A DNA stretch of 64,000 bases. It comes from Lactococcus protaetiae. Lineage in GTDB: Bacteria > Bacillota > Bacilli > Lactobacillales > Streptococcaceae. Below the pieces are notes generated by a model. The model was not told the origin of the DNA. It searched no databases and worked only from the letters and a program-made list of their open reading frames with translations. Below are positions 17,316 to 28,003 of this stretch, one piece after another; the stretch's first letter is position 1; the number at the start of each line of letters is the position of its first letter. The DNA is taken from contig NZ_CP041356.1 in the NCBI RefSeq assembly GCF_006965445.1, forward strand, positions 1,240,001-1,304,000, given 5' to 3'. The translations under genes were made by a program, and so were the position numbers.

Positions 17316-18461
17316 ATGGGAATTGAAATGCTCGGTCTTATTCTTGCTGGCGGTCAAGGGACTCGCTTGGGTAAGTTGACTAAAGATGTCGCAAAGCCTG
17401 CTGTACCGTTTGGTGGACGTTATCGTATTATTGATTTTGCTCTTTCAAATTGTGCAAATTCAAATGTGAAAAATGTAGGTGTTATCACACAGTACCAACC
17501 TCTTGCATTAAATGCACATATCGGAAATGGAGCACCGTGGGGATTAAATGGTGTAAATAGTGGAGTTACAATTCTTCAACCTTATTCTTCACAAGAAGGT
17601 TCCAAATGGTTTGAAGGAACTTCGCACGCAGTTTATCAAAACATTGCATACATTGACCAACAAAATCCTGAATATGTTCTCATTCTTTCTGGGGACCATA
17701 TTTATAAAATGGATTATGAAGCAATGCTTGAAAGCCATAAGGAACGTGGAGCGAGTTTGACAGTGTCAGTCATGGAGGTGCCAATCGAGGAAGCGAGTCG
17801 TTTTGGTATTATGAATACAGACGAAAATGACCGTATTATTGAGTTTGAGGAAAAGCCAAAGGAACCAAAATCAAATCTAGCCTCAATGGGGATTTATATT
17901 TTCAACTGGCAACGTCTTCGTGAAGTTTTGGTTAATGGGTATGCAAAAGGAAATCCGATGGAAGATTTTGGTGGTGATGTCATTCCAGCTTATATTGAAG
18001 CTGGAGAAAATGTGTTTGCCTATCGGTTTAAAGGTTACTGGAAAGACGTTGGTACGATTGATTCACTCCATCAATCCAATATGGAATTTCTTGATATTCT
18101 CAATAATGAACTGGATATTACAGACAAATCGTGGCGGATTTACTCACGAAATGATATTTCGGCACCGCAGTTTATAACAGATAAAGCAGATGTTAAGGAT
18201 GCATTAGTAGGGGATGGTTGTTACGTCAATGGTGCGGTTCATCACTCTATCTTATCTCAAAATGTGCATGTTCAAGAAGGGACAACGATTGAAGATAGTT
18301 TTATCATGTCAGGGACATTTATCGGTGAAAATGTAGTGATTAAAAATGCAATTATCGGCGAAAATGCAAAAATTGGTGATAATGTGGAAATCATTGGGGA
18401 AAACGAAGTTGCGGTGATTGGTCACGGAGAAGTGAAAGGGGAAAATAAAAATGAACAATAG
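17316..18461 (+). CDS. glgC: Glucose-1-phosphate adenylyltransferase, catalytic subunit
   Basis: Makes ADP-glucose, the donor for glycogen synthesis. The 381-residue protein has the nucleotidyltransferase loop [25 protein letters not shown], the [11 protein letters not shown] metal and substrate motif near residue 130, FEEKPKEP, and a C-terminal left-handed beta-helix with hexapeptide-like turns. GGAGG lies before the ATG. The downstream glgD begins inside its last 11 nt, so the two subunits are coupled. An A/T-rich gap of about 180 nt after malQ may hold another promoter. Confidence 0.96.
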   Translation: MGIEMLGLILAGGQGTRLGKLTKDVAKPAVPFGGRYRIIDFALSNCANSNVKNVGVITQYQPLALNAHIGNGAPWGLNGVNSGVTILQPYSSQEGSKWFEGTSHAVYQNIAYIDQQNPEYVLILSGDHIYKMDYEAMLESHKERGASLTVSVMEVPIEEASRFGIMNTDENDRIIEFEEKPKEPKSNLASMGIYIFNWQRLREVLVNGYAKGNPMEDFGGDVIPAYIEAGENVFAYRFKGYWKDVGTIDSLHQSNMEFLDILNNELDITDKSWRIYSRNDISAPQFITDKADVKDALVGDGCYVNGAVHHSILSQNVHVQEGTTIEDSFIMSGTFIGENVVIKNAIIGENAKIGDNVEIIGENEVAVIGHGEVKGENKNEQ

Positions 18462-19596
18462 TAACAAAATGTGTGCGCTGTTATCTAACGTATCATCAAG
18501 TCAAGCGCTACGCCCATTAACAGATGTACGTCCTATTGCAACTTTGCCCTTTGATTGTAAATATCGTTTGATTGACTTCCCACTTTCTTCATTGTCAAAT
18601 GCCCATGTGGATAATGTGTTTATGACGTTCAATGAAGGAGAAACACAATCCGTTTTTGACCATCTTGGTTCTGGATCTGAATGGGGACTTGATGGGTTTA
18701 ATAGTCGTTATTTTGTCTACATTCAACAGGACTTTGACCGTCTAAAAGAGCAAGGTAAGGCTTATTTTGCACAACATCTTAACTTTTTGAAGAAGTCTAA
18801 AGCCCCTTATACAGTACTTTTGGGAAGTAAATTTATTTGCAATGTTGATTTGAATGCTGTTCTCAAAATTCATAAACTTGCAGGTAAGGAAATCACAACT
18901 GTTTATAAAAAAGTTTCTCCGACTTTAGCGGCTGAATATGATACGATTCTCCGATTTGATGAAGAAGGGAAAATGAGTAATTGTTACATGAATCAGTTGG
19001 AAAATCCGCAAGAAAAGGAAGCGCTCTGTCTCAACCTTTTCATTGTAAATACGGACTGGTTGATTGATTTTATCCAAGAAATGCAAAATGCGGGTGAGAT
19101 TGCTTCTATTGCTCATTTGCTTAGAGCTCGTATGAAGGACTACGATGTGAATAGTTATGAATATACAGGTTATATGAGTAACATTACAGATATAAAATCT
19201 TTTTACGATGCAAATATGGTGATGTTAGAACCCCAAAACTTCACATCACTGTTGTATAGCAGCCAACCTGTTCATACAAAGATTAAAAATGAAGTACCGA
19301 CTTATTTTTCAAAAGATAGTAATGTCGTTAATAGTCAGCTTGGCTCAGGGTGTATCATTGAAGGAGAAGTCAAGGATTCTTTGATTTCGCGTGGTTCAAA
19401 GGTTCTCAAAGGCGCACAAGTTGAGTCAGCACTGATTTTCACAAGTAGTAAAGTTAAAAATGATGCTGTCGTGAAATATGCAATCATTGATAAAAATGCT
19501 GTCATTGAAAATGGAGTACAAATCATTGGTACTGCTGAAAAACCAGTAGTGATTCCTAAGGGTTCAGTAGTGACAGAAGACGTTATTGAGCTGTAA
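18451..19596 (+). CDS. glgD: Glucose-1-phosphate adenylyltransferase, GlgD regulatory subunit
   Basis: Second, non-catalytic subunit of ADP-glucose pyrophosphorylase in Firmicutes. The fold matches GlgC ([36 protein letters not shown]-terminal beta-helix) but the glycine-rich nucleotide loop is replaced by [16 protein letters not shown], as expected for GlgD. It has 381 residues and overlaps glgC by 11 nt. A repeat cluster of about 480 nt separates it from glgA, breaking the otherwise tight gene order. Confidence 0.95.
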   Translation: MNNSNKMCALLSNVSSSQALRPLTDVRPIATLPFDCKYRLIDFPLSSLSNAHVDNVFMTFNEGETQSVFDHLGSGSEWGLDGFNSRYFVYIQQDFDRLKEQGKAYFAQHLNFLKKSKAPYTVLLGSKFICNVDLNAVLKIHKLAGKEITTVYKKVSPTLAAEYDTILRFDEEGKMSNCYMNQLENPQEKEALCLNLFIVNTDWLIDFIQEMQNAGEIASIAHLLRARMKDYDVNSYEYTGYMSNITDIKSFYDANMVMLEPQNFTSLLYSSQPVHTKIKNEVPTYFSKDSNVVNSQLGSGCIIEGEVKDSLISRGSKVLKGAQVESALIFTSSKVKNDAVVKYAIIDKNAVIENGVQIIGTAEKPVVIPKGSVVTEDVIEL

Positions 19597-19599
19597 TAA

Positions 19600-20045
19600 T
19601 ATAAATCAGCGCTGACAAAATTCTGTCAGCGCTGACGAACTATATTTTTGCTAAAATGATATTGAAGGTGTTCATAAACTTATTTTATCTTGACCCAAAA
19701 TTATTATCTGATGACTAGATAAAATGAAGTCAAGACTAAATTCAAGGATTGCTATTCTGAGCAGGTGCTTTGCCTTTTGCTCTTACCATTTCGTCTTGCC
19801 AGCTTTGCTGGATTGCGATTTGAACTTCCGACTTTAGTCGGTTGCCACTGCGACTAGGTGCTTCAGCACCATAGCGAGCATGGACAGCGAAGCAACGAGG
19901 TTGCGGAGATAGTGAAATCGACAGCGTAGCAAAGCGGAGATAGTGTTGCTTTGCTAAAGTTTTAAACACATTTACTGACAGATTAATAGATTTTCTGTCA
20001 GTTTATATGATTGAATAATCGTCATTACAAAAGCTTTGTCAGTAT
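19600..20045. repeat. Repeat cluster inside the glycogen operon
   Basis: Begins with CTGTCAG-family palindromes (CAGCGCTGACAAAATTCTGT and following). A type I left end (ATGAAGTCAAGACT) lies at 19724-19737, with modules such as TTGCCAGCTTTGCTGGATTG up to about 19962. Two more CTGACAG/CTGTCAG pairs (19973-20002 and 20037-20056) complete it. No gene. Confidence 0.75.
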
Positions 20046-20082
20046 GCTGACAAAGTTGTCAATGAAAAAAGTGGGGAAACAA

Positions 20083-21521
20083 ATGAAAATTTTATTTGCC
20101 GCAAGTGAGTGTGCACCGTTTTTTAAAACGGGAGGACTTGGTGATGTATTAGGTGCTCTTCCAAAAGAGCTGGCCAAAAAGAATGAAACCTTGGCTGTTG
20201 CTGTCATTTTACCTTATTTTAAAAATGCGATGAAAGACGAGCATAAAGCGCTCCTAAAAGATGAATTTTACGATTTTGTAGATGTGGGGTGGCGTCGTGA
20301 ATATGTTGGTGTTAAGAGTTTGATGAAAAATGGTGTAAAATATTATTTTCTTGATAATGAACACTATTTTGGACGTGAAGAGTTATATGGCTATGATGAT
20401 GACGGAGAGCGTTACGCCTTCTTTGATTTAGCCGTTTGTCATTTGCTTGAAAAATTAGACTTTATTCCTGATTTCCTTCATGTTAACGACTGGCAAACTG
20501 CCATGATTCCATTTTTGCTTAAAGAAAAATACAATTGGCGGAATGCTTACAGAAATATCAAAACTGTACTTACGATTCACAATATTGAATTTCAAGGTGT
20601 AATGCAAGGAACAGCTTTGACAGAACTTTTTGGAATGGGAATGGAGCGTTATTTTGAAGGTGTTGTCCGTCATAATGATATGATGAATATGTTGAAAACG
20701 GGAATTCTTTATGCCGACCGTGTAAATACAGTATCACCAAGTTATGCACAAGAAATACAAACACCAGAATTTGGCTGTGGTCTTGAGTCTGTCTTGAACT
20801 TTGTCCAAGGAAAAGTGTCAGGCATCTTGAATGGCATTGATTATGATGTCTATGATCCAGAAAAAGACACTCAAATTGCTTATCATTTTAATGCAGAAGA
20901 TTTATCAGGTAAGGCGAAAATGAAAGCCGCTCTTCAAGAGCGAGTGGGACTTCCAGTAAAAGCAAATGTACCATTGATTGGGATGGTGTCGCGCTTGACT
21001 AATCAAAAGGGATTTGACCTTGCACTCACAAAGCTAGAGGAGATTCTTCAAGGAGAGGTTCAAGTGGTATTGCTGGGACGGGTTACCCTGAGATTGAAGA
21101 GGGATTCCGATATTTTGCTTCGAAATATCCAGAAAAAATGTCTACAAATATTGCCTTTAATCTCCAGTTTGCTCAAGAGATATATGCAGGTTCAGATTTC
21201 TTCTTAATGCCTTCTGCGTTTGAGCCCTGCGGTCTTTCTCAAATGATTGCAATGAGATATGGTACTTTGCCTATTGTGCATGAGATTGGTGGATTGAAAG
21301 ATACTGTAAAACCTTACAACCCACATGAAAAGACAGGTACAGGATTTGGCTTTATTCATTTTGATGGACAAGTTTTATTGGATACTGTCAATCGTGCGAT
21401 TGCCCTTTATCATAAAGAACCAGATACAATGAAAAAAATAATTACAGCAGCAATGACAGAAGATTTTTCATGGGAAAGCAAATCTCAACAATATATCGAA
21501 CTTTATCAATCAATTGATTGA
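20083..21521 (+). pseudogene. glgA: Glycogen synthase (ADP-glucose dependent), one frameshift
   Basis: GT5 enzyme that adds ADP-glucose units to glycogen. The ATG at 20083 has GTGGGGA upstream and gives MKILFAASECAPFFKTGGLGDV, the KxGGL donor-binding motif. The first frame continues through HVNDWQTAMIPF and SRLTNQKGFDL and then breaks. Adding one G to the GGG at 21074-21076 restores LLGTGYPEIEEGFRYFA and joins FFLMPSAFEPCGLSQMIAMRYG, which carries the C-terminal catalytic motif. Repaired length about 479 residues, the family norm. Confidence 0.92.
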
Positions 21522-21528
21522 TAACTTG

Positions 21529-21544
21529 TGCGCAAGCGTTTGCA
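21529..21544 (+). promoter_or_regulatory. Candidate cre site upstream of glgP
   Basis: TGCGCAAGCGTTTGCA is a near-palindrome matching 12 of 14 positions of the CcpA consensus. It sits between glgA and glgP. Confidence 0.45.
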
Positions 21545-21627
21545 TTTATTTGAGAAATTTGATAGAATTTTCATGTAACATTGAAAAATAAAATTGCTGA
21601 AAACAAATTTTAATAAAGAGGTGACAT

Positions 21628-24027
21628 TTGAAACTTTCTAAAAAACAATTTAAGCAAGATTTTGAAGAAAGATTGACTTCAAAGTTTGCGACTGACATTA
21701 CAAAAGCTGGAAGTCAGGAAAAGTACGCAGCGCTTGCATCTGTTGTAAAGCATTACTATACAAAGATTTGGGCAGATGATAACGAATATAAAGATGAAAC
21801 GGGCAAGAAACAAGCTTATTATTTCTCTATCGAATTTTTACCAGGGAAAATGTTGAAATCAAACTTGCTCAATCTTGGTATTTTGAATACGGTGAGAGAA
21901 GCTCTTGCTGAACTTGGAATCAATCTTGATGAAGTTGCAGAATCAGAACCAGATATGGCGATTGGTAATGGAGGACTTGGACGATTAGCAAGTTGTTTCA
22001 TGGATTCACTCGCATCTACAGGATTACCTGCTAATGGAAATGGAATTCGCTATCGTTATGGTCTTTTCAAACAAAAGATTATTGATGGTTATCAAGTAGA
22101 GCTGCCAGATTCATGGTTGAATAATGGGAATCCTTGGGAAGTTCGCAGAGCTGATAAAGCTGTTGAGGTAAGATTTGGTGGAGAAGTATGGCTTGAAGAT
22201 GATGGTAAGGGAAATTTGTTGCCTCATTATAAAAATCAAGAGCGCGTGCTTGCTGTACCTTATGATACACCAATGGTTGGTTTTGAGAATACAACGGTTA
22301 ACAATATGTGTTTGTGGCGTTCTGAAGTTCCGCAAGATTTGGACCCTAAATTTCAAAATCTGGAATATATGCGACAAACTTCAATGTTATCTGCTGAATT
22401 ATATCCTGACGACTCGAATTATGATGGACGTCTGCTGCGCTTAAAACAGGAATATTTCTTTGTTTCAGCAGGCTTGCAAAGAATTATGCGCCATTATAAA
22501 TCAACGCACAAAAAAGACGTACGCAATATTGCAGATTATATCGCAGTTCATATCAACGATACACATCCAGCACTTTGTGTGCCTGAATTCATGCGTATTT
22601 TGGTAGATGAATATGGAGTGGGTTGGAATCGTGCTTGGGATACTACAGTGAAGGTAATGTCTTATACCAATCACACGATTTTGTCTGAAGCATTGGAAAA
22701 ATGGCCTGAAGATATGGTAAAACATCTTTTGCCACGTATTTATCAAATTATTGTGGAAATTGACCGTCGTCGTACGGCTGAGCTTCTTCCTAAAATCGGT
22801 GCCACTTTGGTTCATAATACACGTATTATCAGGGATGGACAAATTCACATGGCTCATCTCTCCATCATTGGTTCTCATTCGACAAATGGAGTGGCAAAAC
22901 TCCACTCAGACTTGTTAAAAGATGTGGAATTGCATGATTTCTATGAAATTTACCCAGAACGTTTCAATAATAAAACAAACGGTATAGCAGACCGCCGTTG
23001 GATTCAGATTTCTAATGAGCGCTTGTCTGGTGTACTTGATGAAACAATCGGTACGTCTTGGCGTCATGATTTGAATGATTTGGTTAAACTTGAAGTTTAC
23101 AAAGATGATGAATCAGTTTTGGAATGTTTGCAAGCGGCAAAATATGATGACAAGTTACGTTTGGCAGCTTTGATTAAGGAGCGCAATGGAATTGTTGTGA
23201 ACCCTGATGCGATTTTTGATGTGCAAGTTAAACGACTTCACGCTTATAAGCGACAATTATTGAATGTTTTACATATTCTTAAATTATATTTTGATCTTAA
23301 AGATGAACCTGAGCTGGATGTTGTGCCACGTGTATTCATTTTTGGTGCAAAAGCTGCACCTGGATATCATTATGCAAAATCAATAATTAAGGCCATTAAT
23401 GAGATTGCCAATATGATTAATAATGATAAAACGATTGCTGATAAGATTAAAGTTGTTTTTATGGAAAACTACAATGTTAGCCTTGCTGAGTTGATTATTC
23501 CTGCTGCAAATGTAGGGGAACAGATTTCTCTTGCTTCAAAAGAAGCCTCTGGAACATCAAATATGAAGTTCATGCTGAATGGGGCATTGACAATGGGGAC
23601 ATTGGATGGTGCAAATATTGAGATTTTTGAGGCTGCAGGTGAAGGAAATAACTTTGTGTTTGGATTGACCAAGGACGAGGTTTATGAATATTATCGCAAT
23701 GGAAATTATAATGCGCGAGATATTTATGAACAAAATCCGATTGTTCATCGTATTTTGGATGCGTTCATTGATGGTACCATCCCAAATATCAGTATGGAAG
23801 GTCCTGAGATTTTTGACTCACTTACAACATACAATGATGAATATTTTGTTTTGCGTGACTTTAATGATTATGTTCGTGCCCAAAAGGAGCTTGAAACACT
23901 TTATCGTGATAAAAAAGCTTGGACTCAAGCAAGTCTGATGAACATTGCAAATGTTGGACGTTTCAGCTCTGACCGTACAGTAAAAGAATACGCAGATGAC
24001 ATCTGGCATATTAAAGCTAAAAAGTAA
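21628..24027 (+). CDS. glgP: Glycogen/maltodextrin phosphorylase
   Basis: GT35 enzyme that releases glucose-1-phosphate from glycogen, using pyridoxal phosphate. The 799-residue protein includes GNGGLGRLASCFMDS near residue 112, VHINDTHPAL, FDVQVKRLHAYKRQ and the PLP-lysine signature EASGTSNMKFMLNGALTMGT near residue 635. The start is a TTG at 21628, chosen because AGAGGTGA lies right before it. It follows glgA by about 100 nt and shares a possible cre site. Intact, unlike its neighbours glgA and malQ. Confidence 0.96.
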   Translation: MKLSKKQFKQDFEERLTSKFATDITKAGSQEKYAALASVVKHYYTKIWADDNEYKDETGKKQAYYFSIEFLPGKMLKSNLLNLGILNTVREALAELGINLDEVAESEPDMAIGNGGLGRLASCFMDSLASTGLPANGNGIRYRYGLFKQKIIDGYQVELPDSWLNNGNPWEVRRADKAVEVRFGGEVWLEDDGKGNLLPHYKNQERVLAVPYDTPMVGFENTTVNNMCLWRSEVPQDLDPKFQNLEYMRQTSMLSAELYPDDSNYDGRLLRLKQEYFFVSAGLQRIMRHYKSTHKKDVRNIADYIAVHINDTHPALCVPEFMRILVDEYGVGWNRAWDTTVKVMSYTNHTILSEALEKWPEDMVKHLLPRIYQIIVEIDRRRTAELLPKIGATLVHNTRIIRDGQIHMAHLSIIGSHSTNGVAKLHSDLLKDVELHDFYEIYPERFNNKTNGIADRRWIQISNERLSGVLDETIGTSWRHDLNDLVKLEVYKDDESVLECLQAAKYDDKLRLAALIKERNGIVVNPDAIFDVQVKRLHAYKRQLLNVLHILKLYFDLKDEPELDVVPRVFIFGAKAAPGYHYAKSIIKAINEIANMINNDKTIADKIKVVFMENYNVSLAELIIPAANVGEQISLASKEASGTSNMKFMLNGALTMGTLDGANIEIFEAAGEGNNFVFGLTKDEVYEYYRNGNYNARDIYEQNPIVHRILDAFIDGTIPNISMEGPEIFDSLTTYNDEYFVLRDFNDYVRAQKELETLYRDKKAWTQASLMNIANVGRFSSDRTVKEYADDIWHIKAKK

Positions 24028-24468
24028 ACTTATATTTTAGACTCGTTCATCTTTAATTTTCTTCAAAAGATTAAGAATAAGCAGTAGATACACCATATGA
24101 TATTATCTTGCAATAGTTGAGAAAAATATTGCTTCATGTAGTGTATCAGGCACAAAAAAGATTTGTGTGAAATGGAAACTTTAACAATATTAAGATGATT
24201 GGCTCAAAATATACTTTATAAGTAGGTCTTGATTTCGTTGATATACCCGTTCCACCTTAAAATTCAATAATATGTTATATCATAGATGTCCGTTCGCTTT
24301 ATCTCCGTTTTCACTAAGCCGCTAGGTAAAACAACGCGCATATCTATTGCTGCTTTAGCGACAAGGCGAAGTGTCAATCCATTGTTGGTTTTACCATGGA
24401 TTAGATACAGCAGCTGAAGATTAGCGTATTTGTAGCGACTTTGAGCTATGAAGTTGGGGGATACTGCG

Positions 24469-24550
24469 TTGACGTATTTTATGAGAAATGAGTTATAATC
24501 ATGGGAAAGCTCCTGTCAGAGTTTGACAGGGCTTTTCCTTAGTATTTTTA
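24469..24550 (+). ncRNA. Candidate very small transcript: promoter abutting a hairpin
   Basis: TTGACG (24469-24474), 19-nt spacer and TATAAT (24494-24499) are followed at once by GGAAAGCTCCTGTCA (24504-24518), a 5-nt loop and TTGACAGGGCTTTTCC, then a T-rich stretch. The product would be a hairpin RNA of about 45 nt. It might equally be the remnant of a promoter truncated by the adjacent repeat. Confidence 0.3.
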
Positions 24551-24880
24551 TCAAAACAAGTGCGTGCTATCTCCGCCTTACGACTCCGCTGTCGATGCTC
24601 GCTATGCCACTAAAGTGGCTAGTCGCAATCGCAATACTCCGACCTCTTAGGTCGGAGATAAAGCAGCACTATCTCCGCTGCGCTACGCTGTCCATCCTCG
24701 CTACGGTGCAGAAGCACCTAGTCGGAATGGCAATCTTTGAATTTCGTTCGACTGCCATAGGGCGTTGGCGCTTTTAGCGCCTAGGCTTCTTGGACAAGGT
24801 GACCTCATATCGAAGATGTGAGGTTGTACCTTAAATTCAGTGGTGAGTCGAAACTCCCACTGAATAAGTCTTGACTTCAT
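24545..24880 (-). repeat. Type I mosaic palindromic element (reverse), near-duplicate of 9774-10106
   Basis: Same ends and same internal module order as the copy at 9774-10106, differing at only a few positions over about 335 bp, so one arose from the other, or both from a common source, recently. Confidence 0.88.
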
Positions 24881-25023
24881 TTCTGTCAGCGCTGACAGAA
24901 GATTTGGTCAGCAAGTGATGTGCTTTGTAAGTTGGTAGGAAGTTTTTTCATTACGGACTATTGTGTTAAAATAAAAGTAAATTGTAGAAAAATAATTTAG
25001 CAAAAATGAAATGAGAATAAACA

Positions 25024-26825
25024 ATGTATTATTTTAATTCTTGGAATGATGATTATAAACAGCCTTTTGGTGCAATCAAAGTTGGACAAATCATGAAAGT
25101 TAATTTCAAGACAGATAAGGCAGGAGTGCAGGTTAAATTTGTTATAAGACGCGATTTTGGAACGCGATATGAATTTGAGATGCAGTTACTTGAAGAAGGG
25201 CATTTTAGTATTGCTGTGCCTTTTGATGTGGGTAAGGGGCTTTATTTTTACTATTTTGAGATTGAGGAGCCATCTGACTGGGGAACAATTCGTCATTTTT
25301 ATGGTTGTTCTGGTCTTGGTGGCGAAGGGGTGCTTTATTCTAATGAAAACGATGTAAAACCTTATCAGCTTACTGTTTTTGACAAAGAAGACCCAGCGCC
25401 CGCTTGGTATCGTGACGCGGTATTCTATCAGATTTTTCCTGATCGTTTTTATAACGGTAATGAAGAGGGGAAGATTAGTCATCCAAAACCTAACTCTTTT
25501 ATCTATGGTTCAACTTCGGATACGCCTTTTTATGTTAAGGAAGAAAATGGAGACATTGCGCGCTGGGACTTCTTTGGTGGGAATATTCGTGGAATCATTA
25601 AGAAAATTCCGTATTTGAAAGAACTTGGTGTTAACGCGATTTATCTTAACCCTATTTTTTCAGGCACGAGCAATCATCGTTATGATACGAATGATTATCT
25701 TGAGATTGATACAATGCTTGGGGATGAAGCTGAGTTTAAGGAGTTGATTGATTTACTTCATGATGAGGGAATGCATTTGATTTTAGATGGTGTGTTTTCT
25801 CATGTGGGAAAAAATTCACGTTATTTCAATATTGCTGGAAATTATGGAGATGATGAAGGGGCAGCAAAAAATCCAGATTCTCCATATTTTAGCTGGTTTA
25901 AGTTTAATAATTATCCTTTCGATTATAAATCTTGGTGGGGAATCAAGGATTTGCCAGAGATTGATAAGGATAATGAGTCTTTCCGTGAGTTTATCTATGG
26001 TGAAAAAGATTCAGTATTGACGAAATGGAATCAACTGGGAATTGATGGCTGGCGGCTAGATGTCGCTGACGAACTACCAGATACGTTTATCAGGGGATTA
26101 GAAAAAATCTGAATCGTTATTCTGATATGGTTTTGATTGGCGAAGTTTGGGAAGACGCTTCTAATAAGATTTCTTATGGCGCAAGACGTGACTATATTCT
26201 TGGTGACAGTTTGCAAGGTTGTATGAACTATCCATTTCGTGATTTAATCATCAGTTTTTTAAATGGTCAAAGGACAGCGGCTGATACAGCTCATCATCTG
26301 ATGAGTTTGCGTGAGAATTATCCAAAAGATATTTTTTATAATAATCTGAACAATCTTGGCACACATGATACAGAGCGGATTTTGACGATGGTAGGCGAGG
26401 AAAACAATGCGCTTGCGATTAGTATGATGTTCAGTTTGCCTGGAGTTCCTTGTATTTATTATGGTGATGAAGCTGCACTGACAGGCGGAAAAGACCCAGA
26501 AAATCGGAAATATTTTCCTTGGAATGATATTCCAGCCAACACTTACAGCGTTTATCAAACTTGGGCAAAAAAACGTTTGAATGAAAAGAGTCTGCGTCAT
26601 GGTGAGTTTTCAAGCTTTTTCACTGATAAACTACTCGGAATTTTGCGTTATACTGAGTCAGAAGTTTTTATCTACATTATGAATCCAACGCTGGATGAAG
26701 TAACGGTCAATCCAGATGAAATCACATTTTTACAAGAGTTTGATTTTCTGTCAGTACTGACAGAATCATTGGCAGGTTTGGTTATTTCCAGAAAATCTTT
26801 TACTGATTTAAAAATAAAACGATAG
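25024..26825 (+). pseudogene. apu: GH13 neopullulanase/amylopullulanase-type glycosidase, one frameshift
   Basis: Alpha-amylase family enzyme cutting alpha-1,4 (and perhaps alpha-1,6) links in maltodextrins or pullulan. An N-terminal beta domain (about residues 1-125) precedes the barrel. Catalytic residues are present: nucleophile Asp in DGWRLDVADE, acid Glu in IGEVWEDA and the NLGTHDTER motif; YLNPIFSGTSNHRYD marks the neopullulanase subgroup. The frame breaks at 26112. Adding one A to the A run at 26102-26107 joins GLEKN to LNRYSDMVLIGEV, giving about 600 residues. FLSVLTESL near the C-terminus is encoded by a CTGTCAGTACTGACAG palindrome. Last gene of the glycogen cluster. Confidence 0.88.
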
Positions 26826-27600
26826 ACTTATATGAGTTATTAGTTAATCTTTAATTTTATGAAATAAAATTATTAGATAAACTGCAGATATACTGCCTTT
26901 TCCTCTTACCATTTCGTCTTGCCAGCTTTGCTGGCTTGCGATTTGAACTTCCGACTTTAGTCGGTTAGTGAAATCGACAGCGGAGCAAAGCGGAGATAGA
27001 ACGAATGGATAGCGGAGCGAAGCGAAGATGTAAGCTTTGCTTACTGGCACGCCTGTCCATAGGACATTTGTCCGTTTGCTTAGGGGCTAAAGCTTCCAGA
27101 GCAAAAGGCATTGGCTGTAAGGTACTAAAGCGCCGATGAACATTTGTCTCCCATCTCTAAGTCACTAAAGTGACAAGAATAAAGGCAACGCCAAATGGCA
27201 ATCAAACGGACAGCGTAGTGAGCAAAACGAACGTAGACCGTTCGCAGAACGGTGCACAAAGTGTGTACCTTGCGGCGAAAGAAATAGTTTACGTGAGATG
27301 CAAAAGTTGCGACTTTGCCTTTTGCTCTTGACTAAGCAAACAGACAGCGCGAGCAATGAAGTTGCGTAGACCCTTCGCAGAACGGCGTGGAAAACAACAT
27401 AGCCGCGTATCAAACCATTTCGTCTTGTTGCTTCAGCAAATTGCGATTTGAACTTGCCACTTTATAGAATAGCCGTTTGCGCTAAAGCATCAACGGGGAT
27501 GTGCGCGTTGTTTTTCACCTAGTGCTTAGTGAAAGCGACAAAGGAGGTAGAGCGAATGGATACTTGTAGTGCATAGACATCGGAGCAACTTTTAAACGTA
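26826..27600. repeat. Large composite repeat cluster
   Basis: Starts with TTTAATTTTATGAAATAAAA (a third kind of end, also seen at 53875), followed by GCCAGCTTTGCTGGC, the GGACATTTGTCC block, GGCACT-type stems, CCGTTCGCAGAACGG and CTTTTGCTCTTG modules over 650 bp. All frames on both strands are repeat translations; no gene. Confidence 0.75.
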
Positions 27601-27967
27601 TGTTTAAAATCTGACAGGTGTTATTAGAAAAATGAATGTTTACTGACGGAAAAATTTTTTCTGTCAGTTCAAAGCATTCAAGTGAAGCAATGAATTGGCT
27701 AATAGTCACTGTTAGTAATCATTATTTTCCAGCATCAAAAGTTTGCGTTGTAGCAGGCTTTTTTGATTCCTTGATAATTCTGTCAGTTCAATGCCCCAAA
27801 GGAAGCAATGAGTCGGCGGATAAAAAACTTGTCAGTATACTGACAGAAAATTTTTGCTTGCTTATTGTCATTTTGTCCAAAAAACTATTCAACTTTGAAA
27901 GTTCCGTATTGTAGTAGTTTATCCCTTATTTTTCAAAAAATCTGTATAGATGAAATTGTTTGACAAC
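27600..27967. other. Intergenic region with repeated CTGTCAGTTCAA units
   Basis: Two units of the form CTGTCAGTTCAA..., ~10 nt, ...AAGCAATGA (27661-27692 and 27779-27810) and a CTTGTCAGTATACTGACAG palindrome (about 27828-27846). A third unit of the same kind stands upstream of cydD (33340-33370). No gene. Confidence 0.55.
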
Positions 27968-28003
27968 TTGACAAGTTGTATAGAAAACTTTATAATGTAC
28001 TTT
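27968..28003 (+). promoter_or_regulatory. Consensus promoter of the POT transporter, leaderless start
   Basis: TTGACA (27968-27973), exactly 17 nt, TATAAT (27991-27996), then 7 nt to the ATG at 28004. The expected transcription start is the start codon itself. Confidence 0.75.

Larger units (their letters stand above)
24028..25023. other. Gene-free region between glgP and the GH13 gene
   Basis: About 190 nt of plain A/T-rich sequence, then degenerate mosaic repeat modules (24213-24440), an orphan promoter with hairpin (24469-24550), a type I element (24545-24880), a CTGTCAGCGCTGACAG palindrome (24884-24899) and the A/T-rich upstream region of the GH13 gene. No gene was found. Confidence 0.7.

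Noticed and set aside
26826-27600. Possible CRISPR array or tRNA cluster suggested by dense short repeats
   Set aside because: The units vary in length and order, are individually palindromic and have no regular spacers; no tRNA cloverleaf could be drawn.
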